Shown piece after piece: positions 8,925 through 17,419 of a DNA stretch of 64,000 bases. Within the stretch, counting starts at the first letter, position 1; each line of letters opens with the position of its first letter. The position numbers and the translations under genes were made by a program. Location: NCBI GenBank assembly GCA_016285245.1, contig JAEEQH010000011.1:16733-80732 (forward strand), read 5' to 3'. The DNA is from Prevotella sp. Its GTDB lineage: Bacteria; Bacteroidota; Bacteroidia; Bacteroidales; Bacteroidaceae. A model generated the notes under the pieces. The model saw only the letters and a program-made list of their open reading frames with translations. It was not told the DNA's origin and did no database searches.

Positions 8925-9470
8925 ATGGAAGATAACAAATCATATTTCGGAGAAATCGGGCACGGCTTGAAGACGCTGGCCGTTGGCATGAAGACCTCCT
9001 GGAAGGAATACTTCAAGGACTTCTTCACCAACAAGTCGACGGAGCAGTACCCCGAGAACCGCAAGACCACACTCCACGTGGCCAAGCGTCACCGCGGACG
9101 TCTTGTCTTCAAGCGTGACGAGAACGGCCAGTACAAGTGTACGGCTTGCACATTGTGCGAAAAGGCGTGTCCCAACGGCACCATCAAGATTACGGCCCAC
9201 ATGGCTGAAGACCCTGAGACGGGAAAGAAGAAGAAGGTGCTCGACGACTACCAGTACGACCTTGGCGACTGTATGTTCTGCCAGCTCTGTACTAACGCCT
9301 GCAATTTCGACGCTATTGAGTTTACAAACGACTTCGAGAACGCTACCTTCAACCGTGGCGGTCTGGTGCTCCACCTTGACAAGGAGCAGTATGACGGTGG
9401 CTCGCTGCCCAATCTGCTTGACGGTGGTGCCGATTGGGAAGTCGGCAAGTTTAACACTAAAACGAAGTAA
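8925..9470 (+). CDS. nuoI: Complex I subunit I, 2x[4Fe-4S] protein
   Basis: 181 aa. Two ferredoxin motifs are intact: 'CTACTLCEKACP' (about residue 66) and 'CMFCQLCTNAC' (about 116). They hold clusters N6a and N6b, which relay electrons to N2. Without NuoEFG in this operon the electron donor to NuoI is not NADH through the usual module. Confidence 0.95.
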   Translation: MEDNKSYFGEIGHGLKTLAVGMKTSWKEYFKDFFTNKSTEQYPENRKTTLHVAKRHRGRLVFKRDENGQYKCTACTLCEKACPNGTIKITAHMAEDPETGKKKKVLDDYQYDLGDCMFCQLCTNACNFDAIEFTNDFENATFNRGGLVLHLDKEQYDGGSLPNLLDGGADWEVGKFNTKTK

Positions 9471-9475
9471 GGACT

Positions 9476-9997
9476 ATGGGTAATACAGTGATGTTTGCTA
9501 TCCTCGCCGTCCTCATCCTCGGCTCGGCCGTGATGTGTGTGACGACGACAAGGATTATGCGTGCAGCAACGTTTATGCTGTTCGTGCTCTTTGGTGTAGC
9601 AGGTCTTTACTTCCTGCTCGACTATACCTATCTGGGTGCTGCCCAGATTTCCGTCTATGCCGGCGGTGTGACGATGATCTACGTCTTCGCCATCCAGCTG
9701 GTCAGCAAGCAGACCCTGCAGGGTATGGTGGAACGCCTGAAGGGCAGCCGCGTCGTCTTCGGCGCGCTGATGGCTGTCATCGGACTGGCCACCGTCGTGC
9801 TGGTGTTCCTGAAGAATGATTTCATCTGCCGTGCCGCCGAGGTGGCCGACGTCGAGGTGCCTGCCAGCGCCATCGGTCATGCCCTCGTGGGTGCAGGGAA
9901 GTACGAGTATGTGCTGCCTTTCGAGTTCATCTCCATCTTCCTCCTGGCCTGTATCATCGGCGCACTCGTTGTTTCACGTAAAGTAGAGGAGAAGTAA
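9476..9997 (+). CDS. nuoJ: Complex I subunit J
   Basis: 173 aa with about five membrane helices. 'YLGAAQISVYAGGVTMIYVFAIQLV' matches the NuoJ helix 3 region (pi-bulge helix, YAGAVMVLF in E. coli). Packed between nuoI and nuoK with gaps of 5 and 3 nt. Confidence 0.93.
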   Translation: MGNTVMFAILAVLILGSAVMCVTTTRIMRAATFMLFVLFGVAGLYFLLDYTYLGAAQISVYAGGVTMIYVFAIQLVSKQTLQGMVERLKGSRVVFGALMAVIGLATVVLVFLKNDFICRAAEVADVEVPASAIGHALVGAGKYEYVLPFEFISIFLLACIIGALVVSRKVEEK

Positions 9998-10000
9998 GCC

Positions 10001-10309
10001 ATGGTACCAGTACAGTATTATTTCGTGCTCTCAGCACTCCTGTTCTTCATCGGCGTCTACGGTTTCATCAGCCGTCGTAACCTGATTGCCATGCTCATCT
10101 CCATCGAGCTGGTGCTCAACGCCGTTGACATCAACTTCGCCGCGTTCAACCGCCTGCTCTTCCCCGACGGCATGGAGGGAATGTTCATGACCCTCTTCAG
10201 CATCGGCGTGTCGGCAGCAGAGTCGGCCGTGGCCATCGCGATTATCATCAATGTCTACCGCCGCTTCAAGAGCGACAGCGTGGACAGCATTATGAACATG
10301 AAAAGATAA
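10001..10309 (+). CDS. nuoK: Complex I subunit K
   Basis: 102 aa, three helices. 'RRNLIAMLISIELVLNAVDINF' contains the conserved Glu in helix 2, and 'SAAESAVAIAIIINVYR' the Glu in helix 3, both part of the proton path. Confidence 0.95.
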   Translation: MVPVQYYFVLSALLFFIGVYGFISRRNLIAMLISIELVLNAVDINFAAFNRLLFPDGMEGMFMTLFSIGVSAAESAVAIAIIINVYRRFKSDSVDSIMNMKR

Positions 10310-10318
10310 GTAAGCATT

Positions 10319-12301
10319 ATGGGATTCGAATATACAGTTTTCATACTTCTGCTGCCGCTGCTGTCCTTCATCGTGTTGGGACTGGCAGGCATGAAGATGT
10401 CTCATAAGACCGCTGGTCTTATCGGTACATGTTCACTGGGACTTGTCACCATCCTGTCGTATGTCGCTGCCTTCCAGTACTTTACTGCCGACCGCGTCAA
10501 CGACGTCTACCAGACAATCGTTCCATTTAACTTCACGTGGTTGCCGCTGGGCAACCTCCACTTCGACATGGGTATCCTGCTCGACCCCATCTCGGTGATG
10601 ATGCTTATCGTCATCTCGACGGTGTCGTTCATGGTACACATCTACTCCTTCGGCTATATGCATGGTGAGAAGGGCTTCCAGCGCTACTACGCCTTCTTGA
10701 GCCTCTTCACGATGTCGATGCTCGGACTGGTGCTCGCCACGAACATCTTCCAGATGTATATGTTCTGGGAGCTCGTGGGTGTCAGCTCGTACCTGCTCAT
10801 CGGTTTCTACTATCCGCTGAAGCCCGCCATCGCCGCCTCGAAGAAGGCATTCATCGTGACGCGCTTCGCTGATATGTTCTTCCTGGTGGGTATCCTGACC
10901 TTCGGCTACTTCACCGATTCGTTCAGCTTCTCGTTTGCCGGCGATATCGTGATGGGGCAGGGGACGACGCCTTTCATCGAGGGTAACATGGCCAAGGCCG
11001 TTGCTGCCGGAGCGTTCATCATCCCTACGGCGCTGACGCTGATGTTCATCGGTGGTGCCGGTAAGAGTGCGATGTTCCCGCTGCACATCTGGCTTCCCGA
11101 CGCCATGGAAGGTCCGACGCCTGTGTCGGCACTCATCCACGCCGCTACGATGGTGGTCGCCGGTGTGTTCCAGATTGCCCGTATGTTCCCCTTGTGGATA
11201 CAGTATGCGCCCGAGGCGATGTCGATTGTCGTCTGGGTGGGCGTCATCACCGCTTTCTATGCCGCTGCCGTGGCCTGTGCCCAGAGCGATATCAAGCGTG
11301 TGCTCGCCTTCTCGACCATCTCGCAGATCGCCTTCATGATGGTGGCCCTCGGCGTTTCGCTGCCTGGTCATCACGGAGCCATCCTCGATAACCACGCTCA
11401 GCTGGGCTATATGGCTGGTATGTTCCACCTCTTTACGCACGCCATGTTCAAGGCTTGCCTGTTCCTTGGCGCCGGCTGCATCATCCATGCCGTCCACTCG
11501 AACGAGATGGAGAAAATGGGACAGCTGCGCAACCGTCTGCCCATCACCCACTGGACGTTCCTCATCAGCTGTCTGGCCATCGCCGGTATTCCCTTCTTCT
11601 CGGGCTTCAGCTCGAAGGACGAGATTATCACAGCCTGCATGGCATACAGTCCTGTGGTAGGCTGGATTATGACCGGCATCGCCGCCATGACCGCCTTCTA
11701 TATGTTCCGTCTGTACTACGGCATCTTCTGGGGTACGCCCTGTAAGGAGAACGAGCACCACGAGATGCACGAGCCTGTGGTGATGTGGCTGCCGCTGGTC
11801 ATCCTCTCGGTCATCACCGTCGGTGTGGGAGTCTACTCCACGCTCGCCGGATTCCTCGGCTGGGGCGGTTCTTTCGGTTCGTTCGTATCGGCTGCCGGTA
11901 CCGACTACACCATCCACTTCAATATGCAGATTGCTGCTACGTCGACCATCATCGCTATCCTGAGCATCTGTCTCGCCACCTATATCTATAAAGGTGAGAG
12001 CCAGCCCATCGCCGACCGTTTGTACAAGACGTTCCCGAAGCTGCACCGTGCCGCCTACAAGCGTTTCTATCAGGACGAGATTTGGCAGTTTGTCACACAC
12101 CGCATCATCTTCCGCTGTATCTCGACACCCATTGCCTGGTTCGACCGTCATGTCGTTGACGGCACGTTCAACTTCATGGCGTGGGGTGCCAACGAGGCTG
12201 GCGAGTCGCTGCGTCCGTGGCAGAGCGGCGATGTCCGCCAGTATGCCGTGTGGTTCCTCACGGGCACCGTGGCACTCACGCTCGTATTACTTGCTTTATA
12301 A
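10319..12301 (+). CDS. nuoL: Complex I subunit L, proton-translocating
   Basis: 660 aa antiporter-like subunit with the long C-terminal lateral-helix extension. 'GAGKSAMFPLHIWLPDAMEG' and 'PVSALIHAATMV' hold the conserved Lys and His, and 'FTHAMFKACLFLGAG' another channel Lys. The stop is followed by a short ATAACGAT repeat before nuoM. Confidence 0.96.
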   Translation: MGFEYTVFILLLPLLSFIVLGLAGMKMSHKTAGLIGTCSLGLVTILSYVAAFQYFTADRVNDVYQTIVPFNFTWLPLGNLHFDMGILLDPISVMMLIVISTVSFMVHIYSFGYMHGEKGFQRYYAFLSLFTMSMLGLVLATNIFQMYMFWELVGVSSYLLIGFYYPLKPAIAASKKAFIVTRFADMFFLVGILTFGYFTDSFSFSFAGDIVMGQGTTPFIEGNMAKAVAAGAFIIPTALTLMFIGGAGKSAMFPLHIWLPDAMEGPTPVSALIHAATMVVAGVFQIARMFPLWIQYAPEAMSIVVWVGVITAFYAAAVACAQSDIKRVLAFSTISQIAFMMVALGVSLPGHHGAILDNHAQLGYMAGMFHLFTHAMFKACLFLGAGCIIHAVHSNEMEKMGQLRNRLPITHWTFLISCLAIAGIPFFSGFSSKDEIITACMAYSPVVGWIMTGIAAMTAFYMFRLYYGIFWGTPCKENEHHEMHEPVVMWLPLVILSVITVGVGVYSTLAGFLGWGGSFGSFVSAAGTDYTIHFNMQIAATSTIIAILSICLATYIYKGESQPIADRLYKTFPKLHRAAYKRFYQDEIWQFVTHRIIFRCISTPIAWFDRHVVDGTFNFMAWGANEAGESLRPWQSGDVRQYAVWFLTGTVALTLVLLAL

Positions 12302-12302
12302 T

Positions 12303-12327
12303 AATAACGATATAACGATATAACGAC
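12303..12327 (+). repeat. ATAACGAT tandem tract at the nuoL/nuoM junction
   Basis: About three units of ATAACGAT fill the whole gap between the nuoL stop and the nuoM ATG, ending 1 nt before the start codon. Confidence 0.7.
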
Positions 12328-12328
12328 A

Positions 12329-13858
12329 ATGGAAATTTTAGTTCCTTCAATGAATATATTATCATTATTCGTTTTGATTCCCGCCCTGATGCTTTTGGGA
12401 TTGTGGATTGCCCGCAACCTCAACCAGGTGCGTGGCGTGATGGTGACCGGCGCCAGCTGTCTGCTGGCACTCTCCATCTGGCTGACGGTATACTTCGTTC
12501 AGCAGCGTGCTGCCGGTAATACAGCCGAGATGCTGCTCGTGGCCTCGATGCCTTGGTTCAAGCCGCTGAACATTGCCTACGCCGTGGGTGTCGACGGTAT
12601 CTCCGTAGTGATGCTGCTCCTGTCGAGCATCATCGTTTTCACCGGCACTTTTGCCTCGTGGCAGCTGAAGCCGCTGACGAAGGAGTACTTCCTGTGGTTC
12701 ACCCTCCTCTCGACGGGTGTCTACGGCTTCTTCATCTCCACCGATATGTTCACGATGTTCATGTTCTACGAGGTGGCACTCATCCCCATGTACCTGCTCA
12801 TTGGTGTCTGGGGCTCCGGCCATAAGGAGTACTCGGCCATGAAGCTGACGCTGATGCTGATGGGTGGCTCGGCCCTCCTGATCATCGGTATCCTGGGCAT
12901 CTACTTCTTCTCGGGTGCAACGACGATGAACGTCAACGAGATTGCTGCTATGCACAATATCCCCGTCGATATCCAGAAGGTGTTCTTCCCGTTCATCTTC
13001 ATCGGCTTCGGTGTGCTGGGAGCCCTCTTCCCGTTCCACACATGGTCGCCCGACGGTCATGCCTCGGCGCCTACTGCCGTGTCAATGCTCCATGCCGGCG
13101 TGCTGATGAAGCTCGGTGGCTACGGCTGTTTCCGCGTGGCCATGTACCTGCTGCCTGAGGCAGCACAGGAGCTGGCGTGGATTTTCCTCATCCTGACGAC
13201 CATCTCGGTTGTCTACGGTGCCTTCTCTGCCTGTGTACAGACCGACCTGAAGTATATCAACGCCTATTCGTCGGTGTCACACTGTGGTCTGGTGCTCTTC
13301 GCCCTGCTGATGATGTCGCAGACGGCGGTCACCGGTGCCATCCTGCAGATGCTGTCGCACGGTCTGATGACGGCCCTCTTCTTTGCCCTCATCGGTATGA
13401 TCTACGGTCGTACGCATACCCGCGACATCCGTGAGCTGGCTGGTCTGATGAAGATCATGCCGTTCCTCGCCGTGGGCTACGTTATTGCCGGTCTTGCCAA
13501 CCTCGGACTCCCCGGCTTCTCGGGCTTCATCGCTGAGATGACCATCTTCGTCGGTGCCTTCGGTGCCGAGCCGCTGAGTGGCGACCCGAACACGTCGTTC
13601 CGTATGGTGGCAACGATCATCGCCTGTACGTCGATTGTCGTGACGGCCGTCTACATCCTGCGTGTCGTTGGCAAGATTCTGTATGGTGAGGTGGAGAACA
13701 AGCACTTCCTCGAGCTTACCGACGCAACGTGGGACGAGCGTGTCGCCGTCATCTGCCTCATCTTCTGTGTGGCAGGCCTCGGCTGTGCACCGTTCCTGTT
13801 CAGTGACATGATCTCGCCGGCTGCCGGTAGCATCCTGAAATCAATTGGTGTAATGTAA
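12329..13858 (+). CDS. nuoM: Complex I subunit M, proton-translocating
   Basis: 509 aa, about 14 helices. 'FHTWSPDGHASAPTAVSMLHAGVLMK' and 'LKYINAYSSVSHCG' are diagnostic of NuoM. 'FMFYEVALIPMYLLIG' carries the conserved Glu of helix 5. First ATG after the repeat. Confidence 0.96.
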   Translation: MEILVPSMNILSLFVLIPALMLLGLWIARNLNQVRGVMVTGASCLLALSIWLTVYFVQQRAAGNTAEMLLVASMPWFKPLNIAYAVGVDGISVVMLLLSSIIVFTGTFASWQLKPLTKEYFLWFTLLSTGVYGFFISTDMFTMFMFYEVALIPMYLLIGVWGSGHKEYSAMKLTLMLMGGSALLIIGILGIYFFSGATTMNVNEIAAMHNIPVDIQKVFFPFIFIGFGVLGALFPFHTWSPDGHASAPTAVSMLHAGVLMKLGGYGCFRVAMYLLPEAAQELAWIFLILTTISVVYGAFSACVQTDLKYINAYSSVSHCGLVLFALLMMSQTAVTGAILQMLSHGLMTALFFALIGMIYGRTHTRDIRELAGLMKIMPFLAVGYVIAGLANLGLPGFSGFIAEMTIFVGAFGAEPLSGDPNTSFRMVATIIACTSIVVTAVYILRVVGKILYGEVENKHFLELTDATWDERVAVICLIFCVAGLGCAPFLFSDMISPAAGSILKSIGVM

Positions 13859-13860
13859 AG

Positions 13861-13868
13861 AAAGGAGG
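13861..13868 (+). promoter_or_regulatory. Strong Shine-Dalgarno sequence before nuoN
   Basis: AAAGGAGG is followed by an 8-nt spacer to ATG. Such a full anti-16S match is unusual in Bacteroidota, and the other genes here lack one. It may boost reinitiation for the last subunit. Confidence 0.5.
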
Positions 13869-13876
13869 ATAAAGAT

Positions 13877-15319
13877 ATGAATTACGGACAATTCCTACAA
13901 ATGATTCCCGAGTTTTATCTCGTGCTCATCTTGCTGGCAGTTTTTGCAGTAGACTTCATCGCCCACAAGAGCGAGAAGAAGCATGACGTCCTCTATGCCG
14001 TGACGGTGGCTCTGCTGGCCGTCCTTCCCGTGCGCATCGCCTTTTTGTCGGAACCTGCAGAGGCCTTTGGCGGTCTCTATGTGGCGTCGCAGATGGCCAA
14101 TGTCATGAAAGTCATCCTGACAGTAGGTACGCTCATTGTGGTCATCATGGCTCAGCCCTGGCTGAAGACTGTTAAGAAGTACGAAGGTGAGTTCTATATG
14201 CTTGTGGTTTCCACCCTGCTGGGTATGTACATCATGATCAGCAGCGGCAATTTCCTGATGTTCTTCCTCGGACTGGAGACGGCATCCGTGCCGATGGCCT
14301 GCCTTGTCGCCTTCGACCGTCTGAAGAAGCAGTCTGCCGAGGCAGCCGCGAAGTATATCCTCACCGCCACGTTCTCGAGCGGCGTGATGCTCTATGGCAT
14401 CTCGTTCCTCTATGGCGTCACGGGAACGCTCTATTTCGACGACATGGCCCAGCGCCTGTCCCAGAGTGCGTTCTATACCGCCGACTGGGGACTGGCCATC
14501 GCCGGCATGGTGTTCTTCTTCAGTGGCCTGGGCTTCAAGCTCTCGCTGGTGCCCTTCCACCTCTGGACGGCCGACACCTATCAGGGTGCTCCCACGCCGG
14601 TCACTGGCTACCTGAGCGTCGTCTCCAAGGGTGCTGCCGCCCTGGCGCTGTGCATCATCCTCGACAAGGTGTTTGGTTCTATGTTCGAGTATTGGCAGGT
14701 GCTGCTTGGTGTGGTCATCGTGCTGACCATCACCGTTGGTAACCTCTTCGCCATCCGCCAGTCGGAACTGAAGCGCTTCATGGCATTCTCGTCCATCTCG
14801 CAGGCAGGTTACATCATGCTCGCCGTGCTGGGCAATACCGATATGGGTGCCGTGGCGCTGACGTACTACGTGCTGGTCTATGTCGTGGCCAATATGGCTG
14901 TCTTCACCGTCATCAACGTCGTGGAGCACAATGGCGGCAACACGCAGATGGCGTGCTACAACGGCTTCTACCAGACGAACCCGAAGCTGTCGTTGCTGAT
15001 GACGCTGGCATTGTTCTCGCTGGCAGGCATCCCGCCGTTCGCAGGTATGTTCTCGAAGTTCTTCGTCTTCATGGCTGCCGCCGGCGAGGGGTCGTTCCTG
15101 GCTTACTTCGTGGTGTTCGTGGCCTTGGTCAACACGGTGGTGTCACTCTACTACTACCTGTTGATTGTCAAGGCGATGTACATCACCAAGACCGACGCGC
15201 CGCTGCCCACGTTCCGCAGCGACGGTAACACCCGCCTGTCGCTGGCACTCTGCACCGCTGGTGTCATCGCCTTCGGCGTGGTGTCGTGCATCTACGGCTG
15301 GATAGCCGCAGCAGCATAA
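13877..15319 (+). CDS. nuoN: Complex I subunit N, proton-translocating
   Basis: 480 aa. 'FKLSLVPFHLWTADTYQGAPTPVTGYLS' and 'KRFMAFSSISQAGYIMLA' are typical NuoN motifs, and 'MFFLGLETASVPMACL' holds the helix 5 Glu. It ends the operon. No clear hairpin terminator follows, and the capD-like gene begins 48 nt later, so read-through is possible. Confidence 0.95.
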   Translation: MNYGQFLQMIPEFYLVLILLAVFAVDFIAHKSEKKHDVLYAVTVALLAVLPVRIAFLSEPAEAFGGLYVASQMANVMKVILTVGTLIVVIMAQPWLKTVKKYEGEFYMLVVSTLLGMYIMISSGNFLMFFLGLETASVPMACLVAFDRLKKQSAEAAAKYILTATFSSGVMLYGISFLYGVTGTLYFDDMAQRLSQSAFYTADWGLAIAGMVFFFSGLGFKLSLVPFHLWTADTYQGAPTPVTGYLSVVSKGAAALALCIILDKVFGSMFEYWQVLLGVVIVLTITVGNLFAIRQSELKRFMAFSSISQAGYIMLAVLGNTDMGAVALTYYVLVYVVANMAVFTVINVVEHNGGNTQMACYNGFYQTNPKLSLLMTLALFSLAGIPPFAGMFSKFFVFMAAAGEGSFLAYFVVFVALVNTVVSLYYYLLIVKAMYITKTDAPLPTFRSDGNTRLSLALCTAGVIAFGVVSCIYGWIAAAA

Positions 15320-15367
15320 TCGTCTAATTTATAGACAGTATTGAATATAAACAAAAAATAGAGTCGC

Positions 15368-17380
15368 ATGGCCAATCCCTTTCATAAGATATTGAACTGG
15401 TACTTTACCAGAAACTCCCTGCCTTACTGGGTCATGTTTCTTGTTGACAGTTTTATCCTGTTCATGTCGGGATTCTTCGTATATTGGGTGTTCCACCGCA
15501 GTATACAGACCCTGATCCACGCGGACACCCTGTCCCTGGTCATGCTCTTCTATATCGCACTGAGCTGGGTGGGTATGAGAATGTTCCATACCTATTCCGG
15601 CATCGTGCGCTACTCGTCGTTCGTCGACCTGATGCGAGTGGCTTACGCCAATCTCGTATCGCTGGTATTGGCGCTTGTCGTGCATTACGTCCTCACGCGA
15701 TTCCATCTGCCAGTCGTCGAGCTGATGACCTCGGTACAGATTATCCTGGTTTTTGTCGTCTCGACACTGGTCATGTGGGCAGTACGTGTCATGGTGAAAA
15801 ACCTCTATGAGGTGATGTCCAGCAGCAAGCGGTCGAAGCCTGCCCTCATCTACGGCTCCATGAGTGGTGTCGTGGCGCTGGCCAAGAGCGTCCGTATGCA
15901 GGAGCCTCGTCAGTTCCTTGTCAAGGGCTTCCTGACCACCGATCCTCACGATGTCCATGACCGGCTTATGGGCGAGCATATCTACGACCCGAGTTACGAC
16001 AACCTGTACGAGATTATTAACAACAACCATATAGAGGCTCTGCTCGTGTCGCCGACGCGTGTTTCTGAGTTCCGCAACGATAGGGACTTGCAGGACTTGA
16101 TGATTAACGCCGGTGTGCGTATCTATATGGTTGCACTTGCGCCGGAGGCCAGTGACAGCTGGTCTCCGGCGCAAGCGCAAACGCAAGCGCAAACGCAAGC
16201 GCAAACGCAAGCGCAAGCTGGAAGGGATGTTGAAAATTCTTCTACTGTCAACCTGGCTCACTTGCATGAGGTGAGTGTCGAGGATTTGTTACCTCGCGAC
16301 GAGATCAAGGTTGACATGAACTCCATTGCCCAGCAACTCTCTGGCAAGCGTATTCTCATTACTGGCGCTGCGGGCTCCATCGGCTCCGAACTGGTGCGTC
16401 AGGTGGCTCTCTTCCGTCCTGCAGCGATGATGCTTATCGACCAGGCTGAGACCCCCAGTCACGATATCCGCCTGATGATGGCGAAACGCTTCCCCTCTGT
16501 TGATGCCACGACGGTAGTGACGAGCATTACCCATGCCCACCGTATGGAGAAGATTTTTAGCTCATTCCGTCCCGACTACGTGTTCCATGCTGCTGCCTAC
16601 AAGCATGTGCCGATGATGGAGGACAATCCGGCCGACGCCGTTCTCAATAACATCTACGGCACGAAGGTGCTCGCTGACCTCAGCGTGAAATACGGTGTTA
16701 AGAAGTTCGTGATGATCTCTACCGACAAGGCCGTCAACCCCACGAATGTCATGGGCTGTTCGAAGCGCATCTGTGAGATCTATGTACAGGCCCTCGACAG
16801 CTTTATGGCCAGCCGTGGCGAGTCTTCAACGAAGTTTGTCACCACACGCTTCGGCAACGTCCTCGGTTCTAACGGCAGTGTCATACCCCTGTTCAAGGAG
16901 CAGATTAAGGCCGGTGGTCCTGTGACGGTGACCCATCGCGACATCATCCGCTACTTTATGCTCATCCCCGAGGCTTGTAAGCTGGTGCTCGAGGCCGGTA
17001 CGCGCGGTGATGGTGGCGAGATTTTCGTCTTCGACATGGGCAAGCCCGTCCGCATTGCCGACTTGGCGCAGCGTATGATTCGGCTGAGTGGTGCCAAGAA
17101 CGTGAAAATCGAGTACACGGGACTCCGTGACGGTGAGAAACTCTACGAGGAGGTGCTCAGCGACCAGGAGAACACGAAGCCGTCGTTCCACGAGAAGATT
17201 CGTATTGCCGATGTTCGCCCCTACGACTTTGAGCAGGTGGGCGAAGCCATTGACGATCTGATTGAGCAGGCAAAGCAGTACGACGATATGGAGACAGTCA
17301 GGAAGATGAAGGAAATTGTGCCCGAATACAAGTCGAACAACTCTATCTACGAGAAACTCGATAAGCACGCATCCCGATAA
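15368..17380 (+). CDS. FlaA1/CapD-like membrane nucleotide-sugar 4,6-dehydratase/epimerase
   Basis: 670 aa. Four N-terminal membrane helices (about 20-150) precede a first Rossmann-like domain and then a catalytic SDR domain from about residue 325 ('GKRILITGAAGSIGSELVRQ'). The active site is the family's SxxK-type 'STDKAVNPTNVMGCSKR' instead of YxxxK. Such proteins convert UDP-GlcNAc-type donors for capsule, O-antigen or glycan synthesis. Between the two domains a Gln/Ala-rich stretch ('SPAQAQTQAQTQAQ') is encoded by a hairpin plus tandem repeat and is not part of the family. Two further sugar genes follow on the same strand. Confidence 0.88.
   Translation: MANPFHKILNWYFTRNSLPYWVMFLVDSFILFMSGFFVYWVFHRSIQTLIHADTLSLVMLFYIALSWVGMRMFHTYSGIVRYSSFVDLMRVAYANLVSLVLALVVHYVLTRFHLPVVELMTSVQIILVFVVSTLVMWAVRVMVKNLYEVMSSSKRSKPALIYGSMSGVVALAKSVRMQEPRQFLVKGFLTTDPHDVHDRLMGEHIYDPSYDNLYEIINNNHIEALLVSPTRVSEFRNDRDLQDLMINAGVRIYMVALAPEASDSWSPAQAQTQAQTQAQTQAQAGRDVENSSTVNLAHLHEVSVEDLLPRDEIKVDMNSIAQQLSGKRILITGAAGSIGSELVRQVALFRPAAMMLIDQAETPSHDIRLMMAKRFPSVDATTVVTSITHAHRMEKIFSSFRPDYVFHAAAYKHVPMMEDNPADAVLNNIYGTKVLADLSVKYGVKKFVMISTDKAVNPTNVMGCSKRICEIYVQALDSFMASRGESSTKFVTTRFGNVLGSNGSVIPLFKEQIKAGGPVTVTHRDIIRYFMLIPEACKLVLEAGTRGDGGEIFVFDMGKPVRIADLAQRMIRLSGAKNVKIEYTGLRDGEKLYEEVLSDQENTKPSFHEKIRIADVRPYDFEQVGEAIDDLIEQAKQYDDMETVRKMKEIVPEYKSNNSIYEKLDKHASR
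16131..16219 (+). repeat. Intragenic hairpin plus GCGCAAAC-GCAA tandem array
   Basis: A 22-bp inverted repeat (16131-16152 with 16159-16180; 20 Watson-Crick pairs, one G-U, one mismatch; 6-nt loop) runs directly into about four units of GCGCAAACGCAA. All of it is in frame, encoding 'APEASDSWSPAQAQTQAQ', in the linker between the two Rossmann-type domains. Confidence 0.85.
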
Positions 17381-17419
17381 CTCCCGTTTAGCACGCATTT
17401 CGTCAAAATCCCGTTTAGC
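17365..17419 (+). repeat. CCCGTTTAGCA direct repeats at the capD-like/kinase junction
   Basis: TCCCGTTTAGCA occurs twice, together with two copies of GCACGCAT, across the end of the capD-like gene and the 39-nt gap. The second copy abuts the kinase ATG (GTTTAGCATG). Confidence 0.6.

Noticed and set aside
10433-12151. 572-aa antisense ORF opposite nuoL
   Set aside because: His/Asp/Arg/Glu-rich shadow of a membrane protein gene.
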